A DNA stretch of 64,000 bases, taken from contig NZ_VFNP01000002.1 in assembly GCF_006715635.1 (NCBI RefSeq), positions 930,001 to 994,000 of the forward strand. Direction: 5' to 3'. The DNA comes from Streptomyces sp. SLBN-118 (GTDB lineage Bacteria > Actinomycetota > Actinomycetes > Streptomycetales > Streptomycetaceae). The notes under the pieces are model-generated. The model searched no databases. It saw nothing but the letters and a program-made list of their open reading frames with translations, and was not told the DNA's origin. Below, piece by piece: positions 9,704-18,026 of this stretch. Positions within the stretch are counted from its first letter, which is position 1, and each line of letters begins with the position of its first letter. The translations under genes were made by a program, and so were the position numbers.

Positions 9704-9739
9704 TTCTTACAGATGGCCGTGCGAGAGGAGAAGGACGTC

Positions 9740-10375
9740 ATGAACCGACCAGCCGCCCGCCACGTCCTGCCCCAGTTCACCGAGCGCACCAGTGCGGGCC
9801 ACCGCACCCTCGATCCGTACTCGAAGCTGCTCGACGAGCGGATCATCTTCCTCGGCAGCGCCGTCGACGACACCGCCGCAGGCGATGTGATCGCGCAGTT
9901 CCTGCACCTCGAGTACGCGGCGCCGGACCGCGACATCTCCCTGTACATCAACTCCCCCGGCGGCTCACTCAGCGCCATGTCCGCGATCTACGACACGATG
10001 CAGGTGATCACCTGCGACGTGGAGACGACCTGCCTCGGGCAGGCCGCCTCCACCGCCGCGCTGCTGCTCTCCGCCGGGGCCCCGGGTAAGCGGATGGCGC
10101 TGCCCGGCGCCCGGATCGTCCTGCAGCAGCCCGCGCTCGAGGAGCCGTTGCAGGGCCGGCCCTCCGATCTGGAGATCCAGGCACAGGAGTTGCTGCGCCT
10201 GCGGACCCAACTCGCCGGGATGCTCGTACACCACACCGGCCAGACCACCGAGCGGATAGCCGCCGACCTGGAGCGCGACAAGATCTTTGATGCCGAGGCC
10301 GCCCTGGCCTACGGGCTGGTGGACCATGTGATCAAGAACCGCAAGACCTCGCTCTCCTCCGCCGGTTCGAGGTGA
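9740..10375 (+). CDS. ClpP-family protein lacking the catalytic His (ClpR-like)
   Basis: A 211-residue ClpP-fold protein. The nucleophile motif GQAAS (Ser104) and the Asp of ERDKIF (Asp180) are present, as are NSPGGS and GLVDHVI. The block that normally reads MIHQP is VLQQP: codon CAG at 10124-10126 puts Gln129 in place of the catalytic His. Proteolysis by this subunit alone is therefore doubtful; it could be a structural partner in a mixed Clp ring, as ClpR is in cyanobacteria and plastids. The start ATG 9740 has GGAGAAGG six bases upstream; an ATG at 9713 has none. It is divergent from a Phd antitoxin and seven bases before a small partner gene. Confidence 0.88.
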   Translation: MNRPAARHVLPQFTERTSAGHRTLDPYSKLLDERIIFLGSAVDDTAAGDVIAQFLHLEYAAPDRDISLYINSPGGSLSAMSAIYDTMQVITCDVETTCLGQAASTAALLLSAGAPGKRMALPGARIVLQQPALEEPLQGRPSDLEIQAQELLRLRTQLAGMLVHHTGQTTERIAADLERDKIFDAEAALAYGLVDHVIKNRKTSLSSAGSR

Positions 10376-10382
10376 GCGCCGG

Positions 10383-10691
10383 ATGCTGCCACCCGAACTG
10401 CCCCCGCTGCCCGCACTGACCCGCGCCGAGTGCGAGTTCGTCGACAGCTATCTGGAGGTGCTCGATCTGCTGGGCAGGATCAACCCGGCCCGCGCGACGC
10501 ACACGTACGGCGCACTCCGCGCGGCACAGGCGCTGGTCGGACGGGCCGAGGCGCTCAAGAACGCCCTGACCCTGATGCACCTGCGCGGTGAGAGCGAGGT
10601 TCATGCGGCGACGCTGGCCGAAGCACTCAGAGTGCTCGACGGCGAGCGGCGGGCGCGACGGGTGACGATGCCGCCCGCGGCGATGAGTTGA
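10383..10691 (+). CDS. Small helical protein co-transcribed with clpP-like gene
   Basis: A 102-residue protein of unknown function. It begins with a Pro/Leu-rich segment (LPPELPPLPAL) and is otherwise predicted helical (EFVDSYLEVLDLLGRIN, ALRAAQALVGRAEALKNAL). There is no signal peptide, membrane segment or known domain. The start is ATG 10383, with GAGGTGAG overlapping the end of the clpP-like gene, seven bases after that stop, so the two are almost certainly one transcript. An adaptor or regulator role for the odd ClpP is possible but only inferred from position. Confidence 0.65.
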   Translation: MLPPELPPLPALTRAECEFVDSYLEVLDLLGRINPARATHTYGALRAAQALVGRAEALKNALTLMHLRGESEVHAATLAEALRVLDGERRARRVTMPPAAMS

Positions 10692-11004
10692 CGAAACACC
10701 CGCTTCCGCCTACGCCATCAGGGTACTGGTGTACATCCCCCATTCGATGCAGTCGACACACCGCCCGCGACTACGGACAACTTGCGCACTGTGACTACCG
10801 ATCGGGCGGAATGCCTTGCTCCTGCGCTGGTGCGAGGCTCCTCAACTGTCGTGTACTCGTCTGCTAATCTCCCCTGTCCACCCGAACAGGTCAGCGGTGG
10901 CAAAGCTCACTTACGGACGCTTCAACTCGGAAATCCGGCGCGGCATGGGTCAAGATCCCTGGGACGACAAGCCCTCACCATCTCGGTGGGGCGGTCCGGG
11001 CGGA
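10692..11004 (+). other. Promoter and 5' leader upstream of the riboswitch
   Basis: About 310 bases without a supported gene. A candidate -10 TAATCT (10865-10870) with a weak -35 (TCAACT, 10842-10847) would start a roughly 320-base leader reaching the NlpC/P60 gene. A frame beginning GTG 10897 runs into the riboswitch, but without family resemblance it was not called as a gene. Confidence 0.4.
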
Positions 11005-11181
11005 CGCCGAGTCCTGCCGCCGCACCGGATGTCTGGTCGACAGAAGCGCTTCGGCAGGAGTGGAGGACCCAAGCAGGACGGGACAGCCGGACAGCCCGGC
11101 GGTCCCTTGGGGTGAAGCCGCAGCCGCGGCCGGGCATCTTCGTCCGTCCGAACCCGACAGGTCATCCTTCACAGGCGGCTG
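11005..11181 (+). promoter_or_regulatory. c-di-AMP riboswitch (ydaO/yuaA class)
   Basis: The leader carries the recognisable streptomycete ydaO pattern. CCTGCCG (11013-11019) pairs with CGGCAGG (11052-11058) and is followed by AGTGGAGGACCCA. Then come a variable hairpin, the conserved CTTGGGGTGAAGCC (11106-11119) and the 3' core GTCCGAACCCGACAG (11146-11160). It ends 14 bases before the start of a secreted NlpC/P60 hydrolase. In Actinobacteria this aptamer is known to control muralytic enzyme genes such as rpfA in response to cyclic di-AMP. The exact boundaries are estimates from pairing. Confidence 0.75.
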
Positions 11182-11195
11182 ACGAAGGGTTGCGC

Positions 11196-11672
11196 ATGAA
11201 TCCGCAGATTCATGTCCCGTTGTTGATGACCAGGGCGGGCGCCGTGTCGGCACTGACCCTTGCCGCCGTCGGCGGCTCTCTGCTGGTCCCGGGCACCGTT
11301 CCCGAGGCCCATGCGGCAACGACCCGCGCGAAGGCTGCGCTCAAGGTGGCCGCCTCGAAGAGGGGGGCGCCCTACAGGTACGGCGCCGCGGGTCCCTCCC
11401 GGTTCGACTGCTCGGGGCTGACGCTTTATTCGTACAAAAGGGTGGGCAAGAAGCTCCCCCGTACGGCTCAGCAGCAGTTCAACAAGACCCGTCGTGTCCC
11501 GGCCTCCTCGAGGCAGCAGGGAGACCTGGTCTTCTTCCACTCCGGCAGCAGGGTCTACCACGTGGGCATCTACGCCGGCCGCGGCAGGATCTGGCACTCG
11601 CCGAAGACCGGCTCCTGGGTGAAGCTGGAGAAGATCTGGACCAAGAGCGTCTGGTACGGCCGGGTCCGCTGA
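11196..11672 (+). CDS. Secreted NlpC/P60 cell-wall endopeptidase
   Basis: A 158-residue hydrolase made of a signal peptide (residues 1-41, cleavage after AHA) and a single NlpC/P60 domain. The catalytic triad is visible: Cys72 in FDCSGLT, His122 in YHVGIYAG and His134 in WHSPKTG. It should cleave the peptide stem of peptidoglycan outside the cell. The start is ATG 11196 (GAAGGG upstream); the in-frame extension upstream is riboswitch RNA, not protein. There is no LysM or other wall-binding domain, so it is a minimal form. Expression is probably controlled by the preceding c-di-AMP riboswitch. Confidence 0.92.
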   Translation: MNPQIHVPLLMTRAGAVSALTLAAVGGSLLVPGTVPEAHAATTRAKAALKVAASKRGAPYRYGAAGPSRFDCSGLTLYSYKRVGKKLPRTAQQQFNKTRRVPASSRQQGDLVFFHSGSRVYHVGIYAGRGRIWHSPKTGSWVKLEKIWTKSVWYGRVR

Positions 11673-11697
11673 CGGACCGTCCTCCGGCGCCCCGGGG

Positions 11698-12327
11698 TCA
11701 GTGCGCGAGCGGCTCGGCGAGCAGGGTCACTCCCAGAGCCGTGAGCGCACCGCCGGTGACGCCTTCGACGGCCCGGGTGGTGCGCGGCCTGCGCAGCCAC
11801 TTCCCGAGACGGTCCACGAGCAGGGCCACCGCCGGGAACCACAGCAGCGCCAGAGCGACGACGATCGACGCAAGCAGCAAGGTGCGCGGCAGTACCGCCG
11901 CACCGTCCGGAACGAACTGCGGGAGCAGGCTCAGGAAGAGAACGGGCGCCTTCGGGTTGAGGACGTTCGTGAGGAAGCCCTGGCGCAGGCTGCGGCCGAT
12001 GCCCTGCGTGGCCGCGGCCTCGGGATCCTCCACCGCGAGCACCGGGCGCAGGGCGGAGCGTACGGCCCGTACGCCCAGGTAGAGCACATAGGCACCGCCC
12101 AGAATCTGCAGCGTGCGGAACAACACCGGAACGGCGACCAGAACGGCCGCGAGTCCGGCGACCGCCAGCGCGGTGTGCACGAGCAGTCCCCCGGCGACGC
12201 CGACCGCGCAGGCCACGCCCGCGCGCCGGGAGGCGAGCGCATTGCGTACGACGACGGTGAAGTCCGCGCCCGGCATGGCGACCATGCCCGCGGCGACCCC
12301 GATGAAGGCGAACAGTTGTGCGTCCAT
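11698..12327 (-). CDS. LysE/RhtB-family amino acid exporter
   Basis: About 209 residues with five to six hydrophobic helices and the LysE/RhtB features MPGADFTVVVRNAL near the N-terminus and GFLTNVLNPKAPVLFLSLLPQF in the centre. Family members export amino acids or their analogues through the cytoplasmic membrane. The start ATG 12327 has AGGA at good spacing; ATG 12336 is three codons longer. It is divergent from a LysR regulator across 83 bp, the usual arrangement in which the regulator senses the exported substrate. The substrate cannot be read from sequence. Confidence 0.9.
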   Translation of the reverse strand: MDAQLFAFIGVAAGMVAMPGADFTVVVRNALASRRAGVACAVGVAGGLLVHTALAVAGLAAVLVAVPVLFRTLQILGGAYVLYLGVRAVRSALRPVLAVEDPEAAATQGIGRSLRQGFLTNVLNPKAPVLFLSLLPQFVPDGAAVLPRTLLLASIVVALALLWFPAVALLVDRLGKWLRRPRTTRAVEGVTGGALTALGVTLLAEPLAH

Positions 12328-12384
12328 GGCCACCATCCTGGACCGGCCACAGCCTTAACGTGTACTTATAATGTTCTGGGTAGG

Positions 12385-12403
12385 CCTAAAGCAATGCTTA
12401 AGG
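12385..12403. promoter_or_regulatory. LysR-type operator candidate
   Basis: CCTAAAGC (12385-12392) and GCTTAAGG (12396-12403) form a 7-of-8 inverted repeat with a 3-bp spacer, directly before the LysR ATG and in the divergent gap with the LysE gene. This fits a T-N11-A-type LysR recognition site that would autoregulate and control the exporter. Confidence 0.5.
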
Positions 12404-12410
12404 GATTGCC

Positions 12411-13316
12411 ATGTACGACCCGACACGACTGGCGGCGCTCGTAGCGGTCGCCGAGGCCGGCTCGATCACCCGGGCCGCGTCCCGCCTGGGCTACACCGCA
12501 CCCGCCCTCTCCCAGCAGCTGGCCAAGCTGGAGCGCGAGGCCGGGGCGGCTCTTCTGGTGCGCAGTCATCGCGGGGCACGGCTGACCGCCGCGGGCGAGC
12601 TGCTCGCAGCGCGGGCCCGCCGGGTCCTGGACGAGATGGACCGGGCGCGGCACGAGCTGGCGCGGCTGTCCGGACTGGCCGGCGGGCGGTTGCGGGTGGG
12701 GACCTTCACCACGGTGGGTGTCCACCTGCTGCCGCCGGTCCTGAGCTCGTTCCGCCGGGCGCATCCGGATGTGGAACTGACCGTCGCGGAGTACGAGCCC
12801 CCGGACGGGGTCCTGGCAGTGGCGGCCGGCGAGGTGGATCTTGCGCTGACACACACCTACGAACCGGCCGAGCCTGCGCCGCCGCCCGCGGGTGTGGTCC
12901 TGGACCCGCTGCTGGTCGAGGAGTTGGTCCTGGTGACGGCGCCCGGCCATGCGCTCGCGGGCGGCTCGGGGCGGCTGCCGGTGGCCGATCTCGCCGGACA
13001 GCCGCTGATCAGCAGCGCGCCCTCGCATCCGCCCCGCAAGGGGGTCGAAACTGCGCTCGCCCGGGCCGGGGCGACCCCTGCGGTGGTGTGCGAGTCACCC
13101 GGCTACGCGCTGGTGTGCGCACTGGTCAGTGCGGGGATCGGGGTTGCGGTGGTGCCGGAGATGGTCGCGGCGATGTCGGCGACGCCGCTGGGCGTACGGC
13201 AGTTGGACCCGGCGGACTTCCGCCGGACGATCTCGGTGGTGCACCGGGGCGAGGAGTCCGGGCCCGCGGCGCAGTCTCTTCGGGCGCTGCTGCGGGGGGC
13301 GTTCGGCCGGGCGTGA
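12411..13316 (+). CDS. LysR-family transcriptional regulator
   Basis: A 301-residue LTTR. The winged helix-turn-helix fills residues 1-60 (RLAALVAVAEAGSITRAASRLGYTAPALSQQLAKLE). The substrate-binding domain follows from about residue 90 (RLRVGTFTTVGVHLLPPVL, GEVDLALTH, GIGVAVVPE). Starts at ATG 12411. It is divergent from the LysE exporter and probably activates it in response to an accumulated amino acid or analogue; the intergenic inverted repeat supports this. Length is normal. Confidence 0.93.
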   Translation: MYDPTRLAALVAVAEAGSITRAASRLGYTAPALSQQLAKLEREAGAALLVRSHRGARLTAAGELLAARARRVLDEMDRARHELARLSGLAGGRLRVGTFTTVGVHLLPPVLSSFRRAHPDVELTVAEYEPPDGVLAVAAGEVDLALTHTYEPAEPAPPPAGVVLDPLLVEELVLVTAPGHALAGGSGRLPVADLAGQPLISSAPSHPPRKGVETALARAGATPAVVCESPGYALVCALVSAGIGVAVVPEMVAAMSATPLGVRQLDPADFRRTISVVHRGEESGPAAQSLRALLRGAFGRA

Positions 13317-13372
13317 ACGCACGGGCCGGCCGGCAGGGGCACCGGCCGTCGGGCCGAAGTCTTCCGGCCGTC

Positions 13373-13804
13373 TCAGCTCTGGACCGGGGCCGTCCACGGA
13401 AGGGCGATCCAGACCGTCTTGCCGCCTTCCGGGGTCGGAGTGACCGAGAGCTGTCCGCCGCACTCCGCGGTGAGGCTGCGAATGATGACCATGCCGCGGC
13501 CGTTGTCCTGCCGGACCGCGGCCGGCAGCCGCTGCGGCCACCTGGGATGACTGTCGGTGACGCCGATGCGCAGTTCCTCGTCACGGTCGAGACGCAGGTC
13601 CACGGTGAACGTCGGGGACTGGCCGAAGGTGTGCTGGACGGCGTTCGTGGCGAGTTCGGAGACGATCAGCCGGACGGTCTCGAGGGCTTCGGTCTCGACG
13701 GGCAGGCCCCACTCGGAGACCACGTGTGCGGCGTATCTCCGGGCGGCGGAGACCGAGGCGGGATCGCTCGGCAGTGTGACGGAGGCTTCCTGATGGTCTG
13801 CCAT
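13373..13804 (-). CDS. RsbW-like ATP-binding anti-sigma-type protein
   Basis: A 143-residue single-domain HATPase_c_2 protein. The N-box ETVRLIVSELATNAVQHTF (about residues 46-64), the G1 box RIGVTDSHPRWP and the G2-like NGRGMVIIRSL block are all intact, more so than in the paralogue at 1191-1733. Such proteins bind ATP and may inhibit a sigma factor or act as a kinase on an anti-anti-sigma partner. No partner is encoded next to it. The start ATG 13804 has AAGGGA nine bases upstream. A candidate -10 TATAGT (minus strand, 13932-13927) lies about 120 bases upstream. Confidence 0.85.
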   Translation of the reverse strand: MADHQEASVTLPSDPASVSAARRYAAHVVSEWGLPVETEALETVRLIVSELATNAVQHTFGQSPTFTVDLRLDRDEELRIGVTDSHPRWPQRLPAAVRQDNGRGMVIIRSLTAECGGQLSVTPTPEGGKTVWIALPWTAPVQS

Positions 13805-14027
13805 GGCGAGCTGTCCCTTTCCCACCGTGGCCGCGCTCCGACTCGTAGCGGAATTGCGAGGACGGCCACGGATTGCGCTTCGCGCCAGAGTGCCACCTAT
13901 CGTGCTTCCGGAGGTGACGATCCACCACTATATGCAGATACCTGTCGCTCAAAGCGGTGAACTCTGCTACGCGAGACCGTATTTGGACGCACAATCGCCC
14001 GTTGGCCGCGGTGGAGACAGGACGCCG

Positions 14028-15173
14028 TCAACTGACCGGCGCGGCCTCGATGATCGTCGTCGTGGCCCGCTCGATCTGCTGATCCGTCAGATCGGCCCGC
14101 GCCGTGAGCCGGAGCCTGGAGATACCGTCCGGTACCGACGGAGGGCGGAAGCAGCCGACCACGAGCCCGGCCGCACGGCAGTCCGCCGCCCAGCGCAGAG
14201 CCGCCTCCGGCGACGGCGCCTGTACGGAGACCACGGCGGCATCGGGTCGTGCGGCGGTGAGTCCCGCGTCCGTGAGCCTGCGGTGCAGCGTCGCGGCGAC
14301 AGCGCGGGACCGGTCCGCCAGCGCCGGTTCGCGGCGCAACAGCCGCAGGCTCGCCAGGGCCGCTCCTGCCGCCGCCGGGGCCAGGCCGGTGTCGAAGATG
14401 AACGTACGGGCCGCGTTGACCAGATGGTCGATCACCCGGGCCGGGCCGAGGACCGCTCCGCCCTGGCTGCCCAGGGACTTGGAGAGCGTGAGGGTGGCGA
14501 CGACACCGTCGGCGCCCGCGATGCCCGCGGCGTTCAGGGCTCCCCGGCCGCCTTCCCCCAGTACGCCGAGCCCATGGGCGTCGTCGACGAGCAGAGCGGC
14601 TCCGTACTCACCGCAGGCCTGAGCCAGATCGGCCAGCGGTGCGGCGTCGCCGTCAACCGAGAAGACCGAGTCGCTGACGACGAGTGCCCGCTGCCCCGGG
14701 TGCGTATGAAGTGTCTTGCGTACGGCGTCGACATCCGCATGCGGGACGATCTCGGTTTCCGAGCGCGAGAGCCGGCAGCCGTCGACGATCGAGGCATGGT
14801 TGGCCGCGTCGGAGACGATCAGCGCGCCGCGGCCGCCGAGAGCGGTCACCGCGGCGAGGTTGGCGGCATAGCCCGAAGAGAACACCAGCGCCGCCTCGGA
14901 GCCGCAGAAGGCTGCCAGCTCCCGCTCAAGATCGGCGTGGAGGGCGGTGCTGCCCGTGACCAGCCGGGAGCCGGTCGCCCCAGCGCCCCAGCGGCGGGCC
15001 GCCTCGGCCGCGGCGCCGGTGATCTCCGGGTGGCGGGTGAGGCCCAGATAGTCGTTGCTGGCGAGATCCAGCAGCTCGGACTCGGCGGTGCGCGGCCGGA
15101 GCGTGCGTACGAGGCCCGCGCGCTCACGGCGGCGCGACTCGTCGTCGATCCAGGCGAAAGGATCCTGGTGCAT
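14028..15173 (-). CDS. bioF: 8-amino-7-oxononanoate synthase
   Basis: A PLP-dependent alpha-oxoamine synthase of 381 residues condensing pimeloyl thioester with L-alanine in biotin synthesis. Seen: SNDYLGLTRHPE near residue 40, GATGSRLVTG, FSSGYAAN, VDDAHGLGVLG and the PLP Lys232 in TLSKSLGSQGG. The start is ATG 15173 (AAAGGA upstream). It is divergent from bioB over a 145-bp gap, so the two halves of the biotin locus probably share a regulatory region, although no BirA or BioQ operator could be assigned with confidence. Confidence 0.94.
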   Translation of the reverse strand: MHQDPFAWIDDESRRRERAGLVRTLRPRTAESELLDLASNDYLGLTRHPEITGAAAEAARRWGAGATGSRLVTGSTALHADLERELAAFCGSEAALVFSSGYAANLAAVTALGGRGALIVSDAANHASIVDGCRLSRSETEIVPHADVDAVRKTLHTHPGQRALVVSDSVFSVDGDAAPLADLAQACGEYGAALLVDDAHGLGVLGEGGRGALNAAGIAGADGVVATLTLSKSLGSQGGAVLGPARVIDHLVNAARTFIFDTGLAPAAAGAALASLRLLRREPALADRSRAVAATLHRRLTDAGLTAARPDAAVVSVQAPSPEAALRWAADCRAAGLVVGCFRPPSVPDGISRLRLTARADLTDQQIERATTTIIEAAPVS

Positions 15174-15318
15174 GGTGGTCCGGTCCTTTTGTAGGCAGCG
15201 CACAGACCCTAGCCGGGGTCACTCGAGGAGCGGATGTGGCCATGCACACACCTCAAACATGCTCTGTTGTGGAGTTCCTCCTTGGCCCTGGCGCATGCCG
15301 TAGGTAAGGATCAGCGCC

Positions 15319-16500
15319 ATGGACCTGCTGAACACGCTGGTGGACAAGGGGCTGCGGCGCGAGCTGCCGACCCGTGAAGAAGCGCTCGCCGTGCTGGCGA
15401 CCTCCGACGACGATCTGCTCGAAGTGGTGGCCGCGGCCGGCAAGGTGCGCCGCCAGTGGTTCGGGCGACGGGTGAAGCTGAATTATCTCGTCAACCTGAA
15501 GTCGGGGCTCTGCCCCGAGGACTGTTCGTACTGCTCGCAGCGGCTGGGCTCCAAGGCCGAGATCCTCAAGTACACCTGGCTGAAGCCGGACGAGGCCTCA
15601 CAGGCGGCGGCCGCCGGTGTCGCGGGTGGTGCCAAGCGGGTCTGCCTGGTCGCGAGCGGCCGCGGTCCGACGGACCGGGATGTGGACCGCGTCTCGAAGA
15701 CCATCGAGGCGATCAAGGAGCAGAACGAGGGCGTCGAGGTCTGTGCCTGTCTCGGACTGCTCTCGGGCGGACAGGCGGAGCGGCTGCGGGCCGCCGGTGC
15801 CGACGCGTACAACCACAACCTCAATACGTCCGAGGGGACATATGGGGACATCACGACCACGCACACTTTCGCCGACCGCGTGGACACCGTGCATCAGGCG
15901 CAGGCCGCCGGACTCTCCGCCTGCTCCGGCCTGATTGCGGGCATGGGCGAGAGCGACGAAGACCTGGTCGATGTCGTCTACTCGCTGCGCGAGCTCGATC
16001 CGGACTCGGTGCCGGTGAACTTCCTGATCCCCTTCGAGGGCACCCCGCTGGCGAAGGAGTGGAACCTCACTCCGCAGCGCTGCCTGCGGATTCTCGCCAT
16101 GGTGCGGTTCGTCTGTCCCGATGTGGAGGTGCGGATCGCCGGTGGCCGCGAGGTGCATCTGCGCTCGATGCAGCCGCTCGCGCTCAACCTCGCCAACTCG
16201 ATCTTCCTCGGCGACTATCTGACCAGCGAGGGCCAGGCCGGCAAGGCCGACCTCGACATGATCGCGGACGCCGGCTTCGAGGTGGAGGGCACGGACACCA
16301 CGACGCTGCCTGAGCACCGTGCGGACGCCCTGGCCGGGGACGGCTGCGGTTCGCACTCCGGATCCGGCGGGTGCGGACCGTGCGGGGACGGCGAGCCCGC
16401 CGCGGCCGAGGCGCCCGTCGCCGAGGTCCCCGCTGCGCGCACGGATCTGGTGGCCGTACGCCGCCGTGGAGCGGGCACGGATCTCGCGCCCAATGCCTGA
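15319..16500 (+). CDS. bioB: Biotin synthase with Cys-rich C-terminal tail
   Basis: A radical SAM enzyme inserting sulfur into dethiobiotin. Cys65, Cys69 and Cys72 (CPEDCSYC) bind the 4Fe-4S cluster. The auxiliary 2Fe-2S ligands are recognisable in [13 protein letters not shown] and LSACSGL, with the Arg of VRIAGGRE. At 393 residues it is about 45 longer than usual. The extra C-terminus from about residue 335 contains [14 protein letters not shown] and then an Ala/Pro/Val-rich segment, perhaps a metal or Fe-S handling tail; that role is inference. Start ATG 15319 follows AAGGATC. bioA overlaps its last eight bases. Confidence 0.95.
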   Translation: MDLLNTLVDKGLRRELPTREEALAVLATSDDDLLEVVAAAGKVRRQWFGRRVKLNYLVNLKSGLCPEDCSYCSQRLGSKAEILKYTWLKPDEASQAAAAGVAGGAKRVCLVASGRGPTDRDVDRVSKTIEAIKEQNEGVEVCACLGLLSGGQAERLRAAGADAYNHNLNTSEGTYGDITTTHTFADRVDTVHQAQAAGLSACSGLIAGMGESDEDLVDVVYSLRELDPDSVPVNFLIPFEGTPLAKEWNLTPQRCLRILAMVRFVCPDVEVRIAGGREVHLRSMQPLALNLANSIFLGDYLTSEGQAGKADLDMIADAGFEVEGTDTTTLPEHRADALAGDGCGSHSGSGGCGPCGDGEPAAAEAPVAEVPAARTDLVAVRRRGAGTDLAPNA

Positions 16501-17788
16501 GTCCGCCTGCACCCCCGGCGAGCTGCTGGACCTGGACCGGGCGCACGTCTGGCATCCGTACGGCCCGATGCCGGGCCGCACGGACCCGCTGGTCGTGGAG
16601 TCCGCGTCCGGAGTACGGCTGCGGCTCGCCGAACCGGTCCACGGACAGCGTGAGTTGATCGACGGCATGTCGTCCTGGTGGTCGGCGATCCACGGCTACA
16701 ACCACCCGGTCCTCAACGAGGCCGCGCACGACCAGCTGGGGCGGATGAGCCATGTGATGTTCGGCGGGCTCACCCACGAGCCCGCCGTCCGGCTGGCCGC
16801 GAAGCTGGTCGAGATCACTCCCGAACCGCTGCGCCACGTCTTCCTGTGCGACTCCGGTTCGGTCTCGGTCGAGGTCGCGGTGAAGATGTGCCTGCAGTAC
16901 TGGCGCTCGGTTGGCCGGCCGCGCAAGCAGCGGCTGCTGACCTGGCGCGGCGGGTACCACGGCGACACCTGGCAGCCGATGTCGGTGTGCGACCCCGAGG
17001 GCGGGATGCACGAGCTCTGGTCCGGGGTGCTGCCGCGGCAGGTCTTCGTGGGTGCGCCGCCGGCGGATTTCGACGAGTCGTACGCGCAGGAGCTGCGCGA
17101 GGCCGTCGCGCGGGACGCGGACGAGCTGGCCGCGGTGATCGTGGAGCCGGTGGTGCAGGGGGCGGGTGGGATGCGGTTCCACTCCCCCGCGTATCTGCGC
17201 GTGCTGCGGGAGGCGTGCGACGAGCACGGGGTACTGCTGGTCTTCGACGAGATCGCGACGGGGTTCGGCCGCACAGGCACTCTGTTCGCGGCGGAGCAGG
17301 CTGGGGTCTCCCCCGATGTGATGTGCCTGGGCAAGGCGCTGACCGGCGGCTACCTGTCGATGGCGGCGACGCTGTGTTCGACACGGGTGGCCGAGGGCAT
17401 CTCGCGCGGTGAGGTCCCCGTGCTGGCGCACGGCCCGACGTTCATGGGCAATCCGCTGGCGTCGGCGATTGCGTGCGCCTCGATCGATCTGCTGCTCGCG
17501 CAGGACTGGAAGCAGGAGATCAAACGTCTGGAGGCGGGCCTGCGGGACGGCCTCGCGGCGGCCGCCGGGCTGCCCGGTGTAAGGGATGTCCGCGTCCTGG
17601 GCGGGATCGGCGTCGTGCAACTGGACCACGAGGTGAGCATGGCGGCGGCGACGGAGGCGGCGGTGCGCGAGGGAGTGTGGCTGAGGCCGTTCAGGGACCT
17701 CATCTACACGATGCCGCCGTATGTGACAGGGGACGAGGATCTGGCGCGCGTGTGCGGTGCGGTGACCGCGGCGGCGGCCGCGGGCTGA
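16493..17788 (+). CDS. bioA: Adenosylmethionine-8-amino-7-oxononanoate aminotransferase
   Basis: A class-III PLP aminotransferase of 431 residues converting KAPA to DAPA. Seen: HVWHPYGPM at the N-terminus, [49 protein letters not shown] and the PLP Lys281 in [11 protein letters not shown]. The start is ATG 16493, overlapping the bioB end by eight bases, which indicates coupling; a longer in-frame reading merely runs antisense-like through bioB. A hairpin at 17823-17840 follows. Confidence 0.95.
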   Translation: MPESACTPGELLDLDRAHVWHPYGPMPGRTDPLVVESASGVRLRLAEPVHGQRELIDGMSSWWSAIHGYNHPVLNEAAHDQLGRMSHVMFGGLTHEPAVRLAAKLVEITPEPLRHVFLCDSGSVSVEVAVKMCLQYWRSVGRPRKQRLLTWRGGYHGDTWQPMSVCDPEGGMHELWSGVLPRQVFVGAPPADFDESYAQELREAVARDADELAAVIVEPVVQGAGGMRFHSPAYLRVLREACDEHGVLLVFDEIATGFGRTGTLFAAEQAGVSPDVMCLGKALTGGYLSMAATLCSTRVAEGISRGEVPVLAHGPTFMGNPLASAIACASIDLLLAQDWKQEIKRLEAGLRDGLAAAAGLPGVRDVRVLGGIGVVQLDHEVSMAAATEAAVREGVWLRPFRDLIYTMPPYVTGDEDLARVCGAVTAAAAAG

Positions 17789-17822
17789 GGCCGGGGGCCA
17801 GTTCTCCCTGGTGAAGAAGTAA

Positions 17823-17840
17823 GCGGGGCTGACGCCCCGC
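17823..17840 (+). terminator. Hairpin after bioA
   Basis: GCGGGGC (17823-17829) and GCCCCGC (17834-17840) form a 7-bp stem with a 4-base loop, 35 bases after the bioA stop. It could attenuate or end the bioBA transcript in the unusually long 238-bp gap before bioD; the rest of that gap shows nothing recognisable. Confidence 0.5.
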
Positions 17841-18026
17841 ACCCCGGCGCCCGGTTGCAGCCTCGCGCCGCACGGCACGGCGCGCGCCCCTGCCGGGAGA
17901 CCTGGCGCCGGGAGGCGTCACGGAGCGCCTGGCTCGCGGCGCGAGGCGGCGGGGGCAAACTGGCACACGGCGCAGGCCGGGTCGAGCCCCCGTCGTACAA
18001 CCGATACAGAAAGGCAGCGCACAGCC

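Noticed and set aside
15174..15318. BirA/BioQ operator between bioF and bioB
   Set aside because: A weak AACA-n5-TGTT symmetry is present, but it does not match a known biotin operator well enough to call.
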